From the NCBI GenBank assembly GCA_038316335.1, contig JBBQAM010000018.1, positions 5,781 through 69,780 of the forward strand: DNA of 64,000 bases, in the 5' to 3' direction. Position numbers and translations under genes: made by a program. The stretch is from JALHST01 sp038316335 (GTDB lineage Bacteria > Bacteroidota > Bacteroidia > Flavobacteriales > Flavobacteriaceae). The notes under the pieces were generated by a model. That model saw only the letters and a list, made by a program, of their open reading frames with translations. It was not told the DNA's origin and did not search any database. Shown here one piece after another: positions 17,779-27,440 of this stretch (positions are counted from its first letter, which is position 1; each line of letters begins with the position of its first letter).

Positions 17779-19242
17779 ATGAAGTCTAAACTGGGAATTC
17801 TTTTGCTTGCGCTTTTTATGATTTTTCCATCAATAGCGCAAGAATCATTCTCCCAGGATAGTATTTCCGCCCTACAACAAAGTAGTGTTCTTCATGACGT
17901 TGCTTCCGGGCAAATCGCACAGGCCATACCCAATCAAGGATTTTCGATACAGAGTCTATGGCGCGGAATATTAGGAATGGCAGTACTTTTACTGCTGGCA
18001 TTCTTGTTTAGCTCGAATAAAAAGGCAATTAATTGGAAGACCGTCGGCATTGGTCTTGGCATGCAACTTCTTTTGGCCATTGGGATTCTTAAAGTACCTT
18101 TTATACGATCGATTTTCACAATTCTTGGAAAACTATTTAACGAAATCCTAAATTTTACGATTGCTGGTAGCCACTTTCTTTTGGGAAATTTGTTAAACCT
18201 TGATAATCCGAATATAGGCTATGTGTTCGCCTTTCAGATTTTGCCGACCATCATCTTTTTTTCGGCCCTGACCTCGGTCTTGTTCTATTTGGGAATTATA
18301 CAGAAAATTGTAAAGGGATTGGCTTGGATGCTAACTAAATCATTAGGTATTTCAGGACCAGAAAGTCTTTCGGTCGCAGGTAACATTTTCTTAGGACAGA
18401 CCGAGGCACCTTTAATGATCAAGGCGTATTTGGAAAAAATGAACAAATCTGAAATACTCTTGGTGATGATCGGCGGCATGGCTACCGTAGCTGGTGGTGT
18501 GTTGGCAGCCTATATTGGTTTCTTAGGAGGTAATGATGAGCAACTTCGACTGGAGTTTGCCCGACACCTGATAGCTGCTTCCGTAATGGCCGCGCCAGGT
18601 GCGATCGTGGTTTCAAAAATTTTATACCCACAAACCGAGGCCATCGATACCAATATCAAGGTTTCGACCGAAAAAATAGGCACAAATCTTTTGGATGCCA
18701 TTGCCAACGGTACTACCGAAGGATTAAAATTAGCCGTTAACGTTGGTGCCATGTTATTGGTATTCGTTGCCTTTATTGCCATGCTCAACGGAATCTTTGG
18801 CTACATCGGGGAGATTACTTCATTAAACGACTTAATTGCCGCTAATTCAGACTATCAACAATTATCTTTAGAGGCCATCCTAGGGACCATCTTTGCCCCT
18901 TTAATGTGGTTGATCGGCATTGCCAAAGAAGATATTACCCTCATGGGACAGTTACTTGGAATCAAATTGGCTTCCAGTGAATTCGTTGCCTATACCCAAT
19001 TGGCCGAGTTAAAGAATATGGCAATTGCACCCCACCTCACGTATTCAAAATCGATTATCATGGCCACCTATATGCTCTGTGGATTTGCAAATTTTGCATC
19101 TATAGGAATTCAGATCGGCGGAATAGGTTCGCTAGCCCCAGGCCAACGAAAGACCCTTTCAGAGTTTGGAATGAAGGCGGTTTTAGGCGGTTCATTGGCC
19201 TCGCTTCTATCGGCAACCATTGCCGGCATGATTTTGGGTTAA
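17779..19242 (+). CDS. concentrative nucleoside transporter (NupC/CNT family)
   Basis: 487 residues, longer than E. coli NupC (about 400) because of a cleavable-looking signal (MKSKLGILLLALFMIFPSIAQ) and a 35-residue soluble stretch before the first core helix. Core motifs include the gate GNIFLGQTEAPLMIKAYL and the helix GGMATVAGGVLAAYIG. It imports nucleosides with Na+ or H+ across the inner membrane. Its neighbours thyA and, further away, the deoxynucleoside kinase and cytidine deaminase genes fit nucleoside salvage. Confidence 0.9.
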   Translation: MKSKLGILLLALFMIFPSIAQESFSQDSISALQQSSVLHDVASGQIAQAIPNQGFSIQSLWRGILGMAVLLLLAFLFSSNKKAINWKTVGIGLGMQLLLAIGILKVPFIRSIFTILGKLFNEILNFTIAGSHFLLGNLLNLDNPNIGYVFAFQILPTIIFFSALTSVLFYLGIIQKIVKGLAWMLTKSLGISGPESLSVAGNIFLGQTEAPLMIKAYLEKMNKSEILLVMIGGMATVAGGVLAAYIGFLGGNDEQLRLEFARHLIAASVMAAPGAIVVSKILYPQTEAIDTNIKVSTEKIGTNLLDAIANGTTEGLKLAVNVGAMLLVFVAFIAMLNGIFGYIGEITSLNDLIAANSDYQQLSLEAILGTIFAPLMWLIGIAKEDITLMGQLLGIKLASSEFVAYTQLAELKNMAIAPHLTYSKSIIMATYMLCGFANFASIGIQIGGIGSLAPGQRKTLSEFGMKAVLGGSLASLLSATIAGMILG

Positions 19243-19401
19243 TACAAAACAAAAGCTTTATTCGAAGGAGTATTTTGTGTACGTTGATAATTTTTGATAA
19301 CCGATACGGATTTAGAGTGACGAAAAAATTCGATTTGTATATTTTTACCATACGATTAAATGCAATGATTTAAAAATGCTCCCATAGGGATCAAGGCACG
19401 T

Positions 19402-20226
19402 ATGAAACAGTACCACGATTTATTAAAGCACGTTATTGAGAATGGCCACCAAAAAGGAGACCGAACCGGCACAGGAACCTTGAGTGTCTTTGGCTACCAG
19501 ATGCGTTTTGACCTCGCTGCTGGTTTTCCGATGGTAACGACAAAAAAACTACATCTCAAATCGATCATACACGAACTTTTATGGTTTTTAAAAGGGGATA
19601 CCAATATTGGTTACCTCCAAGAAAACGGAGTACGAATATGGAATGAGTGGGCCGATGAAAATGGGGATCTTGGTCCTGTATACGGCCATCAATGGCGTAA
19701 TTGGAATGACGATGGCATTGATCAAATTAAACAAGTCATCAGTTCCCTAAAATCAAATCCCAATAGTAGAAGAATGCTGGTATCTGCATGGAATCCCAGC
19801 GTACTGCCCGATACCTCCCAAACTTTTGCCGAAAATGTAGCCGATGGTAAAGCCGCATTACCTCCTTGTCACGCCTTTTTTCAATTCTACGTGGCCGATG
19901 GAAAATTGTCATTGCAATTATATCAGCGAAGCGCGGATATCTTTTTGGGGGTCCCATTTAATATTGCCTCTTACGCACTTTTTACCATGATGGTGGCACA
20001 GGTATGTGGTTATGAGGCGGGCGAATTTGTACATACTTTTGGCGATGCGCATATTTATAATAATCACATGGAACAAGTCACACTGCAATTAAGCCGTACA
20101 CCAAAACCATTGCCTAAAATGGTGCTGAACCCAGCTGTGAAAGATATCTTCGAATTTACGTTTGACGATTTTACTTTGGTGGATTACCATCCCTATCCCC
20201 ATATCAAAGGCATTGTCGCAGTCTAG
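19402..20226 (+). CDS. thyA: thymidylate synthase
   Basis: 274 residues. Catalytic Cys156 in LPPCHAFFQFY; QRSADIFLGVPFNIASYA and YPHIKGIVAV complete the signature. It methylates dUMP to dTMP using methylene-tetrahydrofolate, releasing dihydrofolate. About ten residues (TFAENVADGK) are inserted before the active-site loop relative to the E. coli enzyme. FolA, which recycles the dihydrofolate, is encoded 1.0 kb downstream on the same strand. Confidence 0.97.
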   Translation: MKQYHDLLKHVIENGHQKGDRTGTGTLSVFGYQMRFDLAAGFPMVTTKKLHLKSIIHELLWFLKGDTNIGYLQENGVRIWNEWADENGDLGPVYGHQWRNWNDDGIDQIKQVISSLKSNPNSRRMLVSAWNPSVLPDTSQTFAENVADGKAALPPCHAFFQFYVADGKLSLQLYQRSADIFLGVPFNIASYALFTMMVAQVCGYEAGEFVHTFGDAHIYNNHMEQVTLQLSRTPKPLPKMVLNPAVKDIFEFTFDDFTLVDYHPYPHIKGIVAV

Positions 20227-20247
20227 TTCTTTAAGCATTAAAACAAA

Positions 20248-20277
20248 AAAGCCCGGAAGTATACACTTCCGGGCTTT
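20248..20277. terminator. bidirectional terminator between thyA and the CBM48 gene
   Basis: 13-bp perfect stem (AAAGCCCGGAAGT/ACTTCCGGGCTTT) with loop ATAC, A-rich before and T-rich after, between convergent genes. Confidence 0.9.
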
Positions 20278-20294
20278 AAATTTTTGTTGTCTCT

Positions 20295-20591
20295 TTAAAG
20301 CTCGATAACCGCATTTTCAGTACCGGCGAAATCATTCCACTGGTAACGGTCGGCCGCTGATTCGTTTACATAATTTCCATCGATAATATACTTAAACTCA
20401 TACGCATTTTCTTTAGGAAGATCGAAGGTTCCTTTGAATGTTCCGTTCTTCAATTTTTTCAAGGTGCTTCCTTTAGGGTTCCAATTATTGAAATCTCCAA
20501 CAACAGCAACTTTTTTTGCCTCTTCGGCGGGTACAGTAAAGGTCACTTTACATACCGGTTTACTTTTTAAATATTGTTTTGTGATAGCCAT
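20295..20591 (-). CDS. small glycogen-binding (CBM48/isoamylase early-set) domain protein
   Basis: 98 residues made almost wholly of one early-set beta-sandwich: VVGDFNNWNPKGSTLKKLKNGTFKG and YEFKYIIDG match the glycogen-binding module seen in AMPK beta subunits and branching enzymes. No catalytic domain. Stand-alone copies occur in Bacteroidota; their partner is unknown. A well-spaced promoter lies upstream. No signal peptide, so cytoplasmic. Confidence 0.85.
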   Translation of the reverse strand: MAITKQYLKSKPVCKVTFTVPAEEAKKVAVVGDFNNWNPKGSTLKKLKNGTFKGTFDLPKENAYEFKYIIDGNYVNESAADRYQWNDFAGTENAVIEL

Positions 20592-20616
20592 GATATTTTT
20601 ATTTTAAAATTCGATG

Positions 20617-20648
20617 CAAAACTACAGCATTAAACTGCTCATTTCCAA
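20617..20648 (-). promoter_or_regulatory. promoter for the CBM48 gene
   Basis: On the minus strand TTG (20648-20646), 21 bp, then TAGTTTTG (20624-20617), a full match to TTG-N17-23-TAnnTTTG. Confidence 0.7.
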
Positions 20649-20858
20649 TGATTAATATCATTTTTATGATTTTCGTAATAATTTGGCAACATTTAACGCA
20701 CAATAATGAAAAACAATGGTGATTTTTATTGTAAGTAAATTCTATCCAACGCTTTTTGCAATTTAATGTAGCATCGTTATCTTCGATTGCACCGTAAAAA
20801 CAAAGCCACTACCAGTTTCCTTAGTGGTAGAATGCGCACATCCTATTTACCGAAATAG

Positions 20859-20866
20859 TATCTTTG
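20859..20866 (+). promoter_or_regulatory. promoter -7 element TATCTTTG for the 2TM gene and folA
   Basis: Exact TAnnTTTG match. It includes a TTG (20864) that could be mistaken for a start codon of the 2TM gene, but transcription would begin after it. Confidence 0.6.
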
Positions 20867-20887
20867 TCATTAAATAGCGTTCGCCAG

Positions 20888-21274
20888 GTGTTCACGAAGA
20901 ATAAAAACAAACCGGAAATTGATTTAGAACAGCACGATATGCTGGAAACGGCTCAAATGCGGATCAAGCAAAAAAAGCGTCTTTTTGTGCATTTCGTCAT
21001 TTTTTTGATCGGCAGTGTTTTTTTGATCTTTATCAATAAAATATTAAAATATGAGGATTCGTACGATTGGTTTATTTGGGCCATTACCCTTTGGGGGTTC
21101 TTTTTTTTCATTCATTTAGGCCGAGTTTTTGTAATCGAACCCTTTATGGGGAAAGCATGGGAACGTGCACAACGAGAAAAACTGGTGCATAAGCAGAAAC
21201 AACGTATCCAAGAAATTCAAAAAGAAATCGAGACCGAGTTTCCACTTTCACAAATAAATAAAAAAAAAGAATAG
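20888..21274 (+). CDS. 2TM domain protein
   Basis: 128 residues from GTG 20888. Two hydrophobic helices (HFVIFLIGSVFLIFINKIL and WFIWAITLWGFFFFIHLG) joined by a short acidic turn, followed by a basic helical tail; this is the 2TM domain layout common in flavobacteria, role unknown. No ATG is available before residue 26 of the longer frame. A TTG at 20864 lies inside the promoter -7 element, so GTG 20888 (MFTKNKNKPEIDLEQHD) is preferred. An ATG at 20939 is an alternative. Its TAG stop overlaps the folA GTG. Confidence 0.75.
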   Translation: MFTKNKNKPEIDLEQHDMLETAQMRIKQKKRLFVHFVIFLIGSVFLIFINKILKYEDSYDWFIWAITLWGFFFFIHLGRVFVIEPFMGKAWERAQREKLVHKQKQRIQEIQKEIETEFPLSQINKKKE

Positions 21275-21786
21275 TGCCAACGATTACCATGATAGCGGCG
21301 GCATCCGAGAACAATGCCTTAGGAAAAGACAACCACCTAGTGTGGCATCTTCCCGATGATTTTAAGCGATTTAAAAAATTGACTACCGGGCATCCCATTA
21401 TTATGGGCAGGAGAACCTTCGCCAGCCTCAAACAACCCCTACCAGGTCGAAAACATATCATAATTACCAGGGATACTGATTATTCGGTGTCACATTTTGA
21501 TTGTGTTGTAGTGCACTCTATGAAGGAGGCTTTAGAGGTCGTTGCTGATACGAAGCTGGTATATATTATTGGTGGTGGCGAAATTTACAAACTGGCCTTA
21601 CCATTCGCCCATAAAATAGAACTTACAAGAGTGCATGAAACCTTTGACCATGCCGATACCTTTTTTCCGGAAATCAACGAAGAAGTTTGGAACCTAATCG
21701 ATTCTGAATATCATCCGATGGATTCGAAACACAAGTATGATTTCACCTATTTGACCTATGTTCGGAATGGGAACGAGAAATTGTAG
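21274..21786 (+). CDS. folA: dihydrofolate reductase
   Basis: 170 residues. IAAASENNALGKDNHLVWHLPDDFKRF and GHPIIMGRRTF are the substrate and cofactor motifs, and YIIGGGEIYKLAL is the nucleotide loop. It reduces dihydrofolate from the ThyA reaction to tetrahydrofolate. The GTG start overlaps the stop of the 2TM gene by one base (TAGTG), indicating translational coupling; an internal ATG at 21289 would still keep the whole fold. Confidence 0.95.
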   Translation: MPTITMIAAASENNALGKDNHLVWHLPDDFKRFKKLTTGHPIIMGRRTFASLKQPLPGRKHIIITRDTDYSVSHFDCVVVHSMKEALEVVADTKLVYIIGGGEIYKLALPFAHKIELTRVHETFDHADTFFPEINEEVWNLIDSEYHPMDSKHKYDFTYLTYVRNGNEKL

Positions 21787-21883
21787 CCCCTATGGCGATG
21801 CACCCCAGAATAATTAGATGAGGGCCGGGCAGCCATTTGAATTTAGTCTTTCCTCCCAGAAAAATCGACGTTTCGGGAACTTT

Positions 21884-22672
21884 TTAAAATTCAATGCGGG
21901 AGACTTCAAGTTGCGCATCTACATCTCCAATAAGACTTTTAAGCGTACCAATGTCGGCATTTCCATAAAATCGATGCCACCCCTTTTCGTTTGATGGGTT
22001 CAACAGCTTGTTTCGTTCGAGTACGGTCCTAGTTTGTCGCGCCACCGCCTCACCGGAATCAATGATCTTAACATCTGCCGGCAACAACTTAAGCAACGTT
22101 GGAATTAGATAGGGATAATGGGAGCACCCTAAAACCAAATAATCGATGCCATGGTCGATCATGGGTCTTAAAAATTCCGTAAGCAATACTTCGATCTCTT
22201 TCGATTGCGCCTTGCCTTCTTCTATCAGTGGCACCAACCCTGTTCCTACCTGCTCAATGATTTTTATACCTTGTGCATGATTCTCCGAAGTACTGTGAAA
22301 TAGTTGGCTCGTTAAGGTTCCCTTGGTCGCCAAGACGCCCACCGTTTTTGATTTTGATTGTAGGGCCGCAGGTTTTATTGCAGGCTCAATGCCGATAAAC
22401 GGAATGGGGTAGATCGCACGAAGCTCCTTTATTGCATTGGTAGTGGCCGTATTACAGGCAACGACTATTATTTTACAGCCGTTCCCTAAAAGAAATTCAG
22501 TGTTCTTTACACTTAATTTTAAAATTTCGTCCTTTGTTTTTTCTCCATAAGGTGCATTTCTGCTATCTGCCAAGTAGAGCGTATTCTCGTTGGGCAGAAG
22601 TTTAATGATTTCTTTCCAGATTGAAGTCCCTCCGACACCCGAATCAAAAATACCAATGGGCCCTTCGTTCAT
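21884..22672 (-). CDS. murI: glutamate racemase
   Basis: 262 residues. Both catalytic cysteines are visible, in VVACNTATTNAI and VLGCSHYPYL, with IFDSGVGG at the N-terminus. It makes D-glutamate for peptidoglycan. It follows the PafA-like gene by 12 bp on the minus strand and is probably cotranscribed from the promoter at 24376-24409. The cytoplasmic function has no evident link to the upstream phosphatase. Confidence 0.95.
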   Translation of the reverse strand: MNEGPIGIFDSGVGGTSIWKEIIKLLPNENTLYLADSRNAPYGEKTKDEILKLSVKNTEFLLGNGCKIIVVACNTATTNAIKELRAIYPIPFIGIEPAIKPAALQSKSKTVGVLATKGTLTSQLFHSTSENHAQGIKIIEQVGTGLVPLIEEGKAQSKEIEVLLTEFLRPMIDHGIDYLVLGCSHYPYLIPTLLKLLPADVKIIDSGEAVARQTRTVLERNKLLNPSNEKGWHRFYGNADIGTLKSLIGDVDAQLEVSRIEF

Positions 22673-22684
22673 AGTATTATGTAG

Positions 22685-24355
22685 TTATTCGAGTACTTCG
22701 ACAATAGGGTTTCCGGTTGTTCCATTGGGATAAGCGATGCCCAACAAGGTGGCAATCGTCGGGGCAACGTCGATAATTTCGGTGCGTTTGGCCGTATTCC
22801 CCTTTTTTATTCCTTTTCCATAAAACAGCAATGGCACGTGCGTATCATAGATTTGGGGCGAGCCATGGGTCGATCCCGTCACCGTATAATTTGTAAACCC
22901 TGGTTTAAGCACATATAATACATCCCCCGAACGTTCTTGGTTATAACCTTGTTGAAGCAGGTGGGCTATACCTTCCGAATAGTCGTTCTGCCACATCTGG
23001 TATCCCGAATAGGTCCTATCGATACCGTCATAGTCCCGTATTTCTAGTGCTATGGTCTCCTCCACTTCGCGTAAATCAAGGTCTAGGTTCTTTATGAGCT
23101 TATGATCCAAAAACAATTGAAAATTTGAATTGCTCTTGATTAATTCATCAGTCCCATACGTAAATTTTAAGAATTCGTTTAATCTAGTATTCATTGCATT
23201 GGCATCGAAATATCCTGCAGGGATTTTTAACTCCTTTAAATAGCCCGATACTTCATTGGCACCATGATCGGCAGTTAAAAACACGGTATACTCCCCATCC
23301 CCCACTTTTTTATCAAGTGCTTTCAACAAACGCTCCAGATCTTCGTCTAATCTCAAATAGGTATCCTCTACTTCTTTCGAATTTACACCATATTTATGGC
23401 CGACATAATCAGTACTTGAAAAACTGATGGCCAAAAAATCGGGGGTCAAATCCCCTCCTAGGTCTTCCGCATCCAAAGCGGCAATCGCAAAATCAGCGGT
23501 CATACTATTCCCATAGGGGGTAGATTTAAGGATTTCAAAATCATGCTCCTTATCCAAAAGACTCGGCGTACTATGCGGAAAGGTAGGCGTTGTTTCATTT
23601 TCGAATAACCCTTCAAAGGCAGTATTATCTGGTCCGCTTTCTAGATATGTATTGATATCCTTGAGTGTTGTCCATGCTTTTTTATATTGCTTTATTTTAT
23701 TGGATGCGTTAAAATCCTTTACCCATTTTGGCAAATCGACCATATAATAGGAGCTGGTTATCCAGTGACCTTCATTACCCCCATAAAACCAATAGGCAGC
23801 ATTGGCGGTGTGGCCTCCGGGCAATATGGCCCCTCTATCCTTAAGCGCAATGGCGATGGTCTTTCCGCGCATTTGTGTGGCCAGCCTCAGCGCATCGGGC
23901 AATGTGGTTACATTCATTCGATGAGGCGACATTTGTCCTGCACTTGCTGAAGTGCCCACCGAGTTGTAGCGAACATCCTCGGCACAATATACAGAGGTAC
24001 CCGATGCCTTTTCATACCAGTCGTTTGCAATAATGCCATGCGTGGCGGGTGTAGTACCCGTATATACCGAAGCATGGCCAGGACCCGTAACTGTGGGCGC
24101 ATAATTAAAATGATTATTCTGGCAGTTATATCCACCGTTGATCATTCGTTTAAAGCCCCCTTCGCCATAATGGTCCCAAAATCTTGTGATATAATCATAG
24201 CGCATTTGATCAACAACAATACCTATAACAAGTTTGGGGGTTTGACTAATACCCTTGTCATTTTGGGGTTTCGCATTTTTTTGACCGAAAGTTGATGCAC
24301 TAAAGGCGAACAATACAACAATAAAAAAACGAAGCATCGAAATTTTTGGAAACAT
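22685..24355 (-). CDS. PafA-like alkaline phosphatase family protein
   Basis: 556 residues with a signal peptide (hydrophobic core FFIVVLFAFSASTFG). IVVDQMRYDYITRFWDHYGE gives the first metal ligand, APTVTGPGHASVYTGTTPA the nucleophile threonine, and FLTADHGANEVSGYLK further metal ligands. These match the PafA-type periplasmic phosphomonoesterases of flavobacteria. It probably releases phosphate from organic esters outside the inner membrane. An internal ATG at 24337 would also give a good signal peptide. murI lies 12 bp downstream. Confidence 0.88.
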   Translation of the reverse strand: MFPKISMLRFFIVVLFAFSASTFGQKNAKPQNDKGISQTPKLVIGIVVDQMRYDYITRFWDHYGEGGFKRMINGGYNCQNNHFNYAPTVTGPGHASVYTGTTPATHGIIANDWYEKASGTSVYCAEDVRYNSVGTSASAGQMSPHRMNVTTLPDALRLATQMRGKTIAIALKDRGAILPGGHTANAAYWFYGGNEGHWITSSYYMVDLPKWVKDFNASNKIKQYKKAWTTLKDINTYLESGPDNTAFEGLFENETTPTFPHSTPSLLDKEHDFEILKSTPYGNSMTADFAIAALDAEDLGGDLTPDFLAISFSSTDYVGHKYGVNSKEVEDTYLRLDEDLERLLKALDKKVGDGEYTVFLTADHGANEVSGYLKELKIPAGYFDANAMNTRLNEFLKFTYGTDELIKSNSNFQLFLDHKLIKNLDLDLREVEETIALEIRDYDGIDRTYSGYQMWQNDYSEGIAHLLQQGYNQERSGDVLYVLKPGFTNYTVTGSTHGSPQIYDTHVPLLFYGKGIKKGNTAKRTEIIDVAPTIATLLGIAYPNGTTGNPIVEVLE

Positions 24356-24375
24356 AGTGATTTTACTTAGTGACG

Positions 24376-24409
24376 CAAAAATATAGAAATAAAACCCTTT
24401 CTACCCCAA
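24376..24409 (-). promoter_or_regulatory. promoter for the pafA-like/murI transcript
   Basis: On the minus strand TTG (24409-24407), 23 bp, then TATTTTTG (24383-24376), 20 bp before the ATG. Confidence 0.6.
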
Positions 24410-24470
24410 AGGAAGCTTAAAAGACATTCATTATTGCTATTTTTACTGCGATGAAACTATCTTAATTTAC

Positions 24471-25208
24471 ATGAATTACATATCATCAATTGGGAGCTAT
24501 GCCATAATGATTCGGGAGGTTTTTAAAAAACCTACCAAATGGAGGATAATGAAGGCCCTGATACTTAAGGAAATCGATGAACTTATCTATGGTTCAGTGG
24601 GGATATTGATTTTTATTTCCTTTTTTATCGGCGGTGTCGTTGCCATTCAGACGGCTTTGAATATTACAAGTGATTTAATACCGAAAAATTTGGTGGGTTT
24701 TGCCACCCGTCAATCGATTATCCTAGAATTCGCACCGACTTTCTGTTCTATAATCATGGCAGGTAAAGTAGGTTCCTATATTACATCGAGTATTGGTACG
24801 ATGCGGGTGACCGAACAAATCGATGCATTGGAAGTCATGGGCGTAAATGCCTTGAACTACTTGGTATTCCCAAAAATCATTGCATTATTACTGTATCCAT
24901 TTCTCATTGCAATTGCTATGAACGTCGGAATTTTCGGCGGTTGGGTCGCTGGAGTCTTTGGTGGATTTAGCACCAGTGCCGATTTTGTTGAGGGCCTACA
25001 ATTAGATTTCATTCCCTTTCATGTAGAATATGCCTTTATAAAGACATTGGTATTTGCCTTTATACTGGCTACCATTCCTTCCTTTCATGGTTTTTATATG
25101 AAAGGTGGTGCGCTGGAAGTGGGAAAAGCGGCCACAACCTCATTTGTTTGGACGAGTGTGGTGATAATTATTCTGAATTATATCCTTACACAATTGTTAT
25201 TGGGCTAA
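24471..25208 (+). CDS. mlaE: MlaE-family ABC transporter permease
   Basis: 245 residues, five or six hydrophobic segments. GGVVAIQTALN, the ILEFAPTFCSIIMAGKVGSYITSSIGTMRVTEQIDALEVMG stretch (at about residues 84-124) and the glycine-rich GIFGGWVAG are typical MlaE signatures. With the ATPase encoded next it forms an inner-membrane lipid transporter that keeps the outer membrane asymmetric. The stop overlaps the next start (TAATG). No MlaD substrate-binding gene is present nearby. Confidence 0.92.
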   Translation: MNYISSIGSYAIMIREVFKKPTKWRIMKALILKEIDELIYGSVGILIFISFFIGGVVAIQTALNITSDLIPKNLVGFATRQSIILEFAPTFCSIIMAGKVGSYITSSIGTMRVTEQIDALEVMGVNALNYLVFPKIIALLLYPFLIAIAMNVGIFGGWVAGVFGGFSTSADFVEGLQLDFIPFHVEYAFIKTLVFAFILATIPSFHGFYMKGGALEVGKAATTSFVWTSVVIIILNYILTQLLLG

Positions 25209-25975
25209 TGATCGAGGTAAAAGACATACAAAAATCCTTTGATGGCACCTTGGTACTCAAGGGCATTTCCACCAGTTTTGAAAAAGGCAAGACCAATCTT
25301 ATTATTGGTCAAAGTGGCTCAGGAAAAACAGTTTTCGTAAAATGTCTCTTAGGCCTTATTACGCCCGATTCAGGTAGCATCAGCTACAACGGCAAGATAT
25401 ACTCTGAACTTACGGCCGACGAACAGCGCGACTTGCGACAAGAAATGGGTATGGTTTTTCAAGGAAGTGCCCTGTTTGATTCTATGACCGTCGAAGGAAA
25501 TATCATGTTTCCCCTAGAAATGTTTACCAAGAAATCTAAATCAGAGATGCATGATCGTGTTGATTTCGTTCTTAAAAGAGTAAATCTGTTGGACGCCCAT
25601 AATAAATTTCCTTCGGAAATCTCTGGAGGCATGCAAAAAAGGGTGGCCATCGCTAGGGCCATTGTAATGAATCCTAAATACTTATTTTGTGATGAACCAA
25701 ACTCGGGCTTGGATCCAAAAACGGCCATACTAATTGATAATCTTATTCATGAGATTACCGAGGAATATGATATTACTACGGTCATCAATACCCATGATAT
25801 GAACTCGGTAATGGAAATCGGGGAAAAAATCATTTTTCTAAAAGACGGCGTCAAAGAATGGGAAGGGACCAATAAGGAAATCTTCAAAACCGACAATGAA
25901 GCCATTACAAATTTTGTATACTCTTCCGAACTTTTTAAAAAAGTCCGACAAATGTATATTGAGGAACGTAATTAA
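25208..25975 (+). CDS. mlaF: MlaF-family ABC transporter ATP-binding protein
   Basis: 255 residues from the ATG at 25208. Walker A GQSGSGKT, signature ISGGMQKRVAIARAI, Walker B YLFCDEPNSGLDP and the H-loop NTHDM are intact. It energises the MlaE permease. The frame is open upstream, but the chosen start overlaps the mlaE stop by one base and gives the normal N-terminus MIEVKDIQKSFDG. It is convergent with the DUF389 gene, 8 bp apart, with no terminator seen. Confidence 0.93.
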   Translation: MIEVKDIQKSFDGTLVLKGISTSFEKGKTNLIIGQSGSGKTVFVKCLLGLITPDSGSISYNGKIYSELTADEQRDLRQEMGMVFQGSALFDSMTVEGNIMFPLEMFTKKSKSEMHDRVDFVLKRVNLLDAHNKFPSEISGGMQKRVAIARAIVMNPKYLFCDEPNSGLDPKTAILIDNLIHEITEEYDITTVINTHDMNSVMEIGEKIIFLKDGVKEWEGTNKEIFKTDNEAITNFVYSSELFKKVRQMYIEERN

Positions 25976-25983
25976 CAAAGTTG

Positions 25984-27438
25984 CTAATGTACCTGGATCG
26001 TGCTGTCCTTCAAACGCAAACGCAACCAGTCGGTCAACTTCTTGGAATCGGTTTTTATCTCTGATTTAGAAGTGCCCTTTTTCCATTGTACTTCAAAAAT
26101 CGGGAGTGTATCGAATTTTTCGAAGTCCGTTTGAAGCGTATTAGAGAATGCCAGGGACAAGAGATTGCTATAATTGATTTGGGCTTCCTCGCTAATTTCC
26201 TTGAATGGAATTTGTTTGGCTTCCAATCCTATTAGTCGGGTTACCTCTGCTTCCAATAACTTTATTTTACTATCCTTGTCCAATAATTCGTTTTTTTGGG
26301 ATTGATACAAGGCGTCTACATATTTCAGCTGATCCACCTTTTCATTTTGCGCTCCTTGAATTATTTTCAGATTACAGTCCTTTAAAATAGGGTATTGATC
26401 CTTTTGTGATATCCAGGTATCTATGACACTTTGTGGTATCACCTCGTTTCCCATAAAGACCAGCTCGATAGATGGTTGATTCCCCTTATTATATTCTATG
26501 TCAGTAAAATCCTCAATAAATCGACCTTGCGAAGCGAACTTGCTAGGTAACACATTGGTATTGATGAATTTTTGGGCCTGGTCTTTAAATCGTGATTCCT
26601 GAAATACTTTATAAAAAGTAAACCCAGCCGGCGCCATTATTAAAACGGCGAGTATCGATGCTAGTCTGGATATCAGATGCCGTCTTTTCGAATTAATATA
26701 TTTAACCACTGGAAAGCGAAGCAACTTGATAATCAAAAAGGTGGCCAGGGCGATAAATATGGTATTGATCGTAAATAAGAACATAGCACCCATGGCAAAT
26801 TGAAAATTACCAACGGCCAATCCAAAACCTACCGTGCATAAAGGCGGCATAAGTGCGGTTGCAATAGCAACACCAAATATTACCGATGCAATGGCTCCTT
26901 TTTTTGTGCGTGCTATGACCAAGGCCAAGCCACCAAAAAAAGCAATCAAAACATCCCGTATGTCCGGTGCGGTGCGCGCCAATAATTCGGATGATTCATC
27001 ACGAAGTGGAAACACATAGAAAAAAAGAAAAGCGGTCAGAACACTAATGACTACCATTACTACGAAGTTCTTTAGAGATCGCCTCAATGTATCGATATCA
27101 TTGATTGCGACCGACAGTCCGATTCCTAAGATCGGGCCCATAAGTGGAGAAATCAACATGGCACCGATAATAACCGCCGGTGAATTTGTGTTCAAACCGA
27201 CCGAGGCAATAAAAATCGAACAGATTAGAATCCAAGCTGTGTGTCCTCGAAACGGGATATCTGCAACAATGGCCTCCTTCGCCGCCTCGATGTCGGTATT
27301 GGCCCGAATGTCTAGTAGATTCCCGAGTAAGATTTTGGCACTTCTAAAAAGACCCCGAATTTCTTTCTTTGATTCATCTGGGCCATTAGCAGTTTTTTCG
27401 GTCGGCGTCAAATTATCCTGATCAAGTTGTTCGCTCAT
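25984..27438 (-). CDS. DUF389 membrane protein
   Basis: 484 residues. A core of about six hydrophobic segments (residues about 65-275), including SVGLNTNSPAVIIGAMLISPLMGPILG, the hallmark of DUF389, and ATALMPPLCTVGFGLAVG. The C-terminal 200 residues are soluble and partly coiled. Function is unknown. The gene begins 2 bp after manC ends, so both are probably on one transcript. Confidence 0.85.
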   Translation of the reverse strand: MSEQLDQDNLTPTEKTANGPDESKKEIRGLFRSAKILLGNLLDIRANTDIEAAKEAIVADIPFRGHTAWILICSIFIASVGLNTNSPAVIIGAMLISPLMGPILGIGLSVAINDIDTLRRSLKNFVVMVVISVLTAFLFFYVFPLRDESSELLARTAPDIRDVLIAFFGGLALVIARTKKGAIASVIFGVAIATALMPPLCTVGFGLAVGNFQFAMGAMFLFTINTIFIALATFLIIKLLRFPVVKYINSKRRHLISRLASILAVLIMAPAGFTFYKVFQESRFKDQAQKFINTNVLPSKFASQGRFIEDFTDIEYNKGNQPSIELVFMGNEVIPQSVIDTWISQKDQYPILKDCNLKIIQGAQNEKVDQLKYVDALYQSQKNELLDKDSKIKLLEAEVTRLIGLEAKQIPFKEISEEAQINYSNLLSLAFSNTLQTDFEKFDTLPIFEVQWKKGTSKSEIKTDSKKLTDWLRLRLKDSTIQVH

Positions 27439-27440
27439 GA

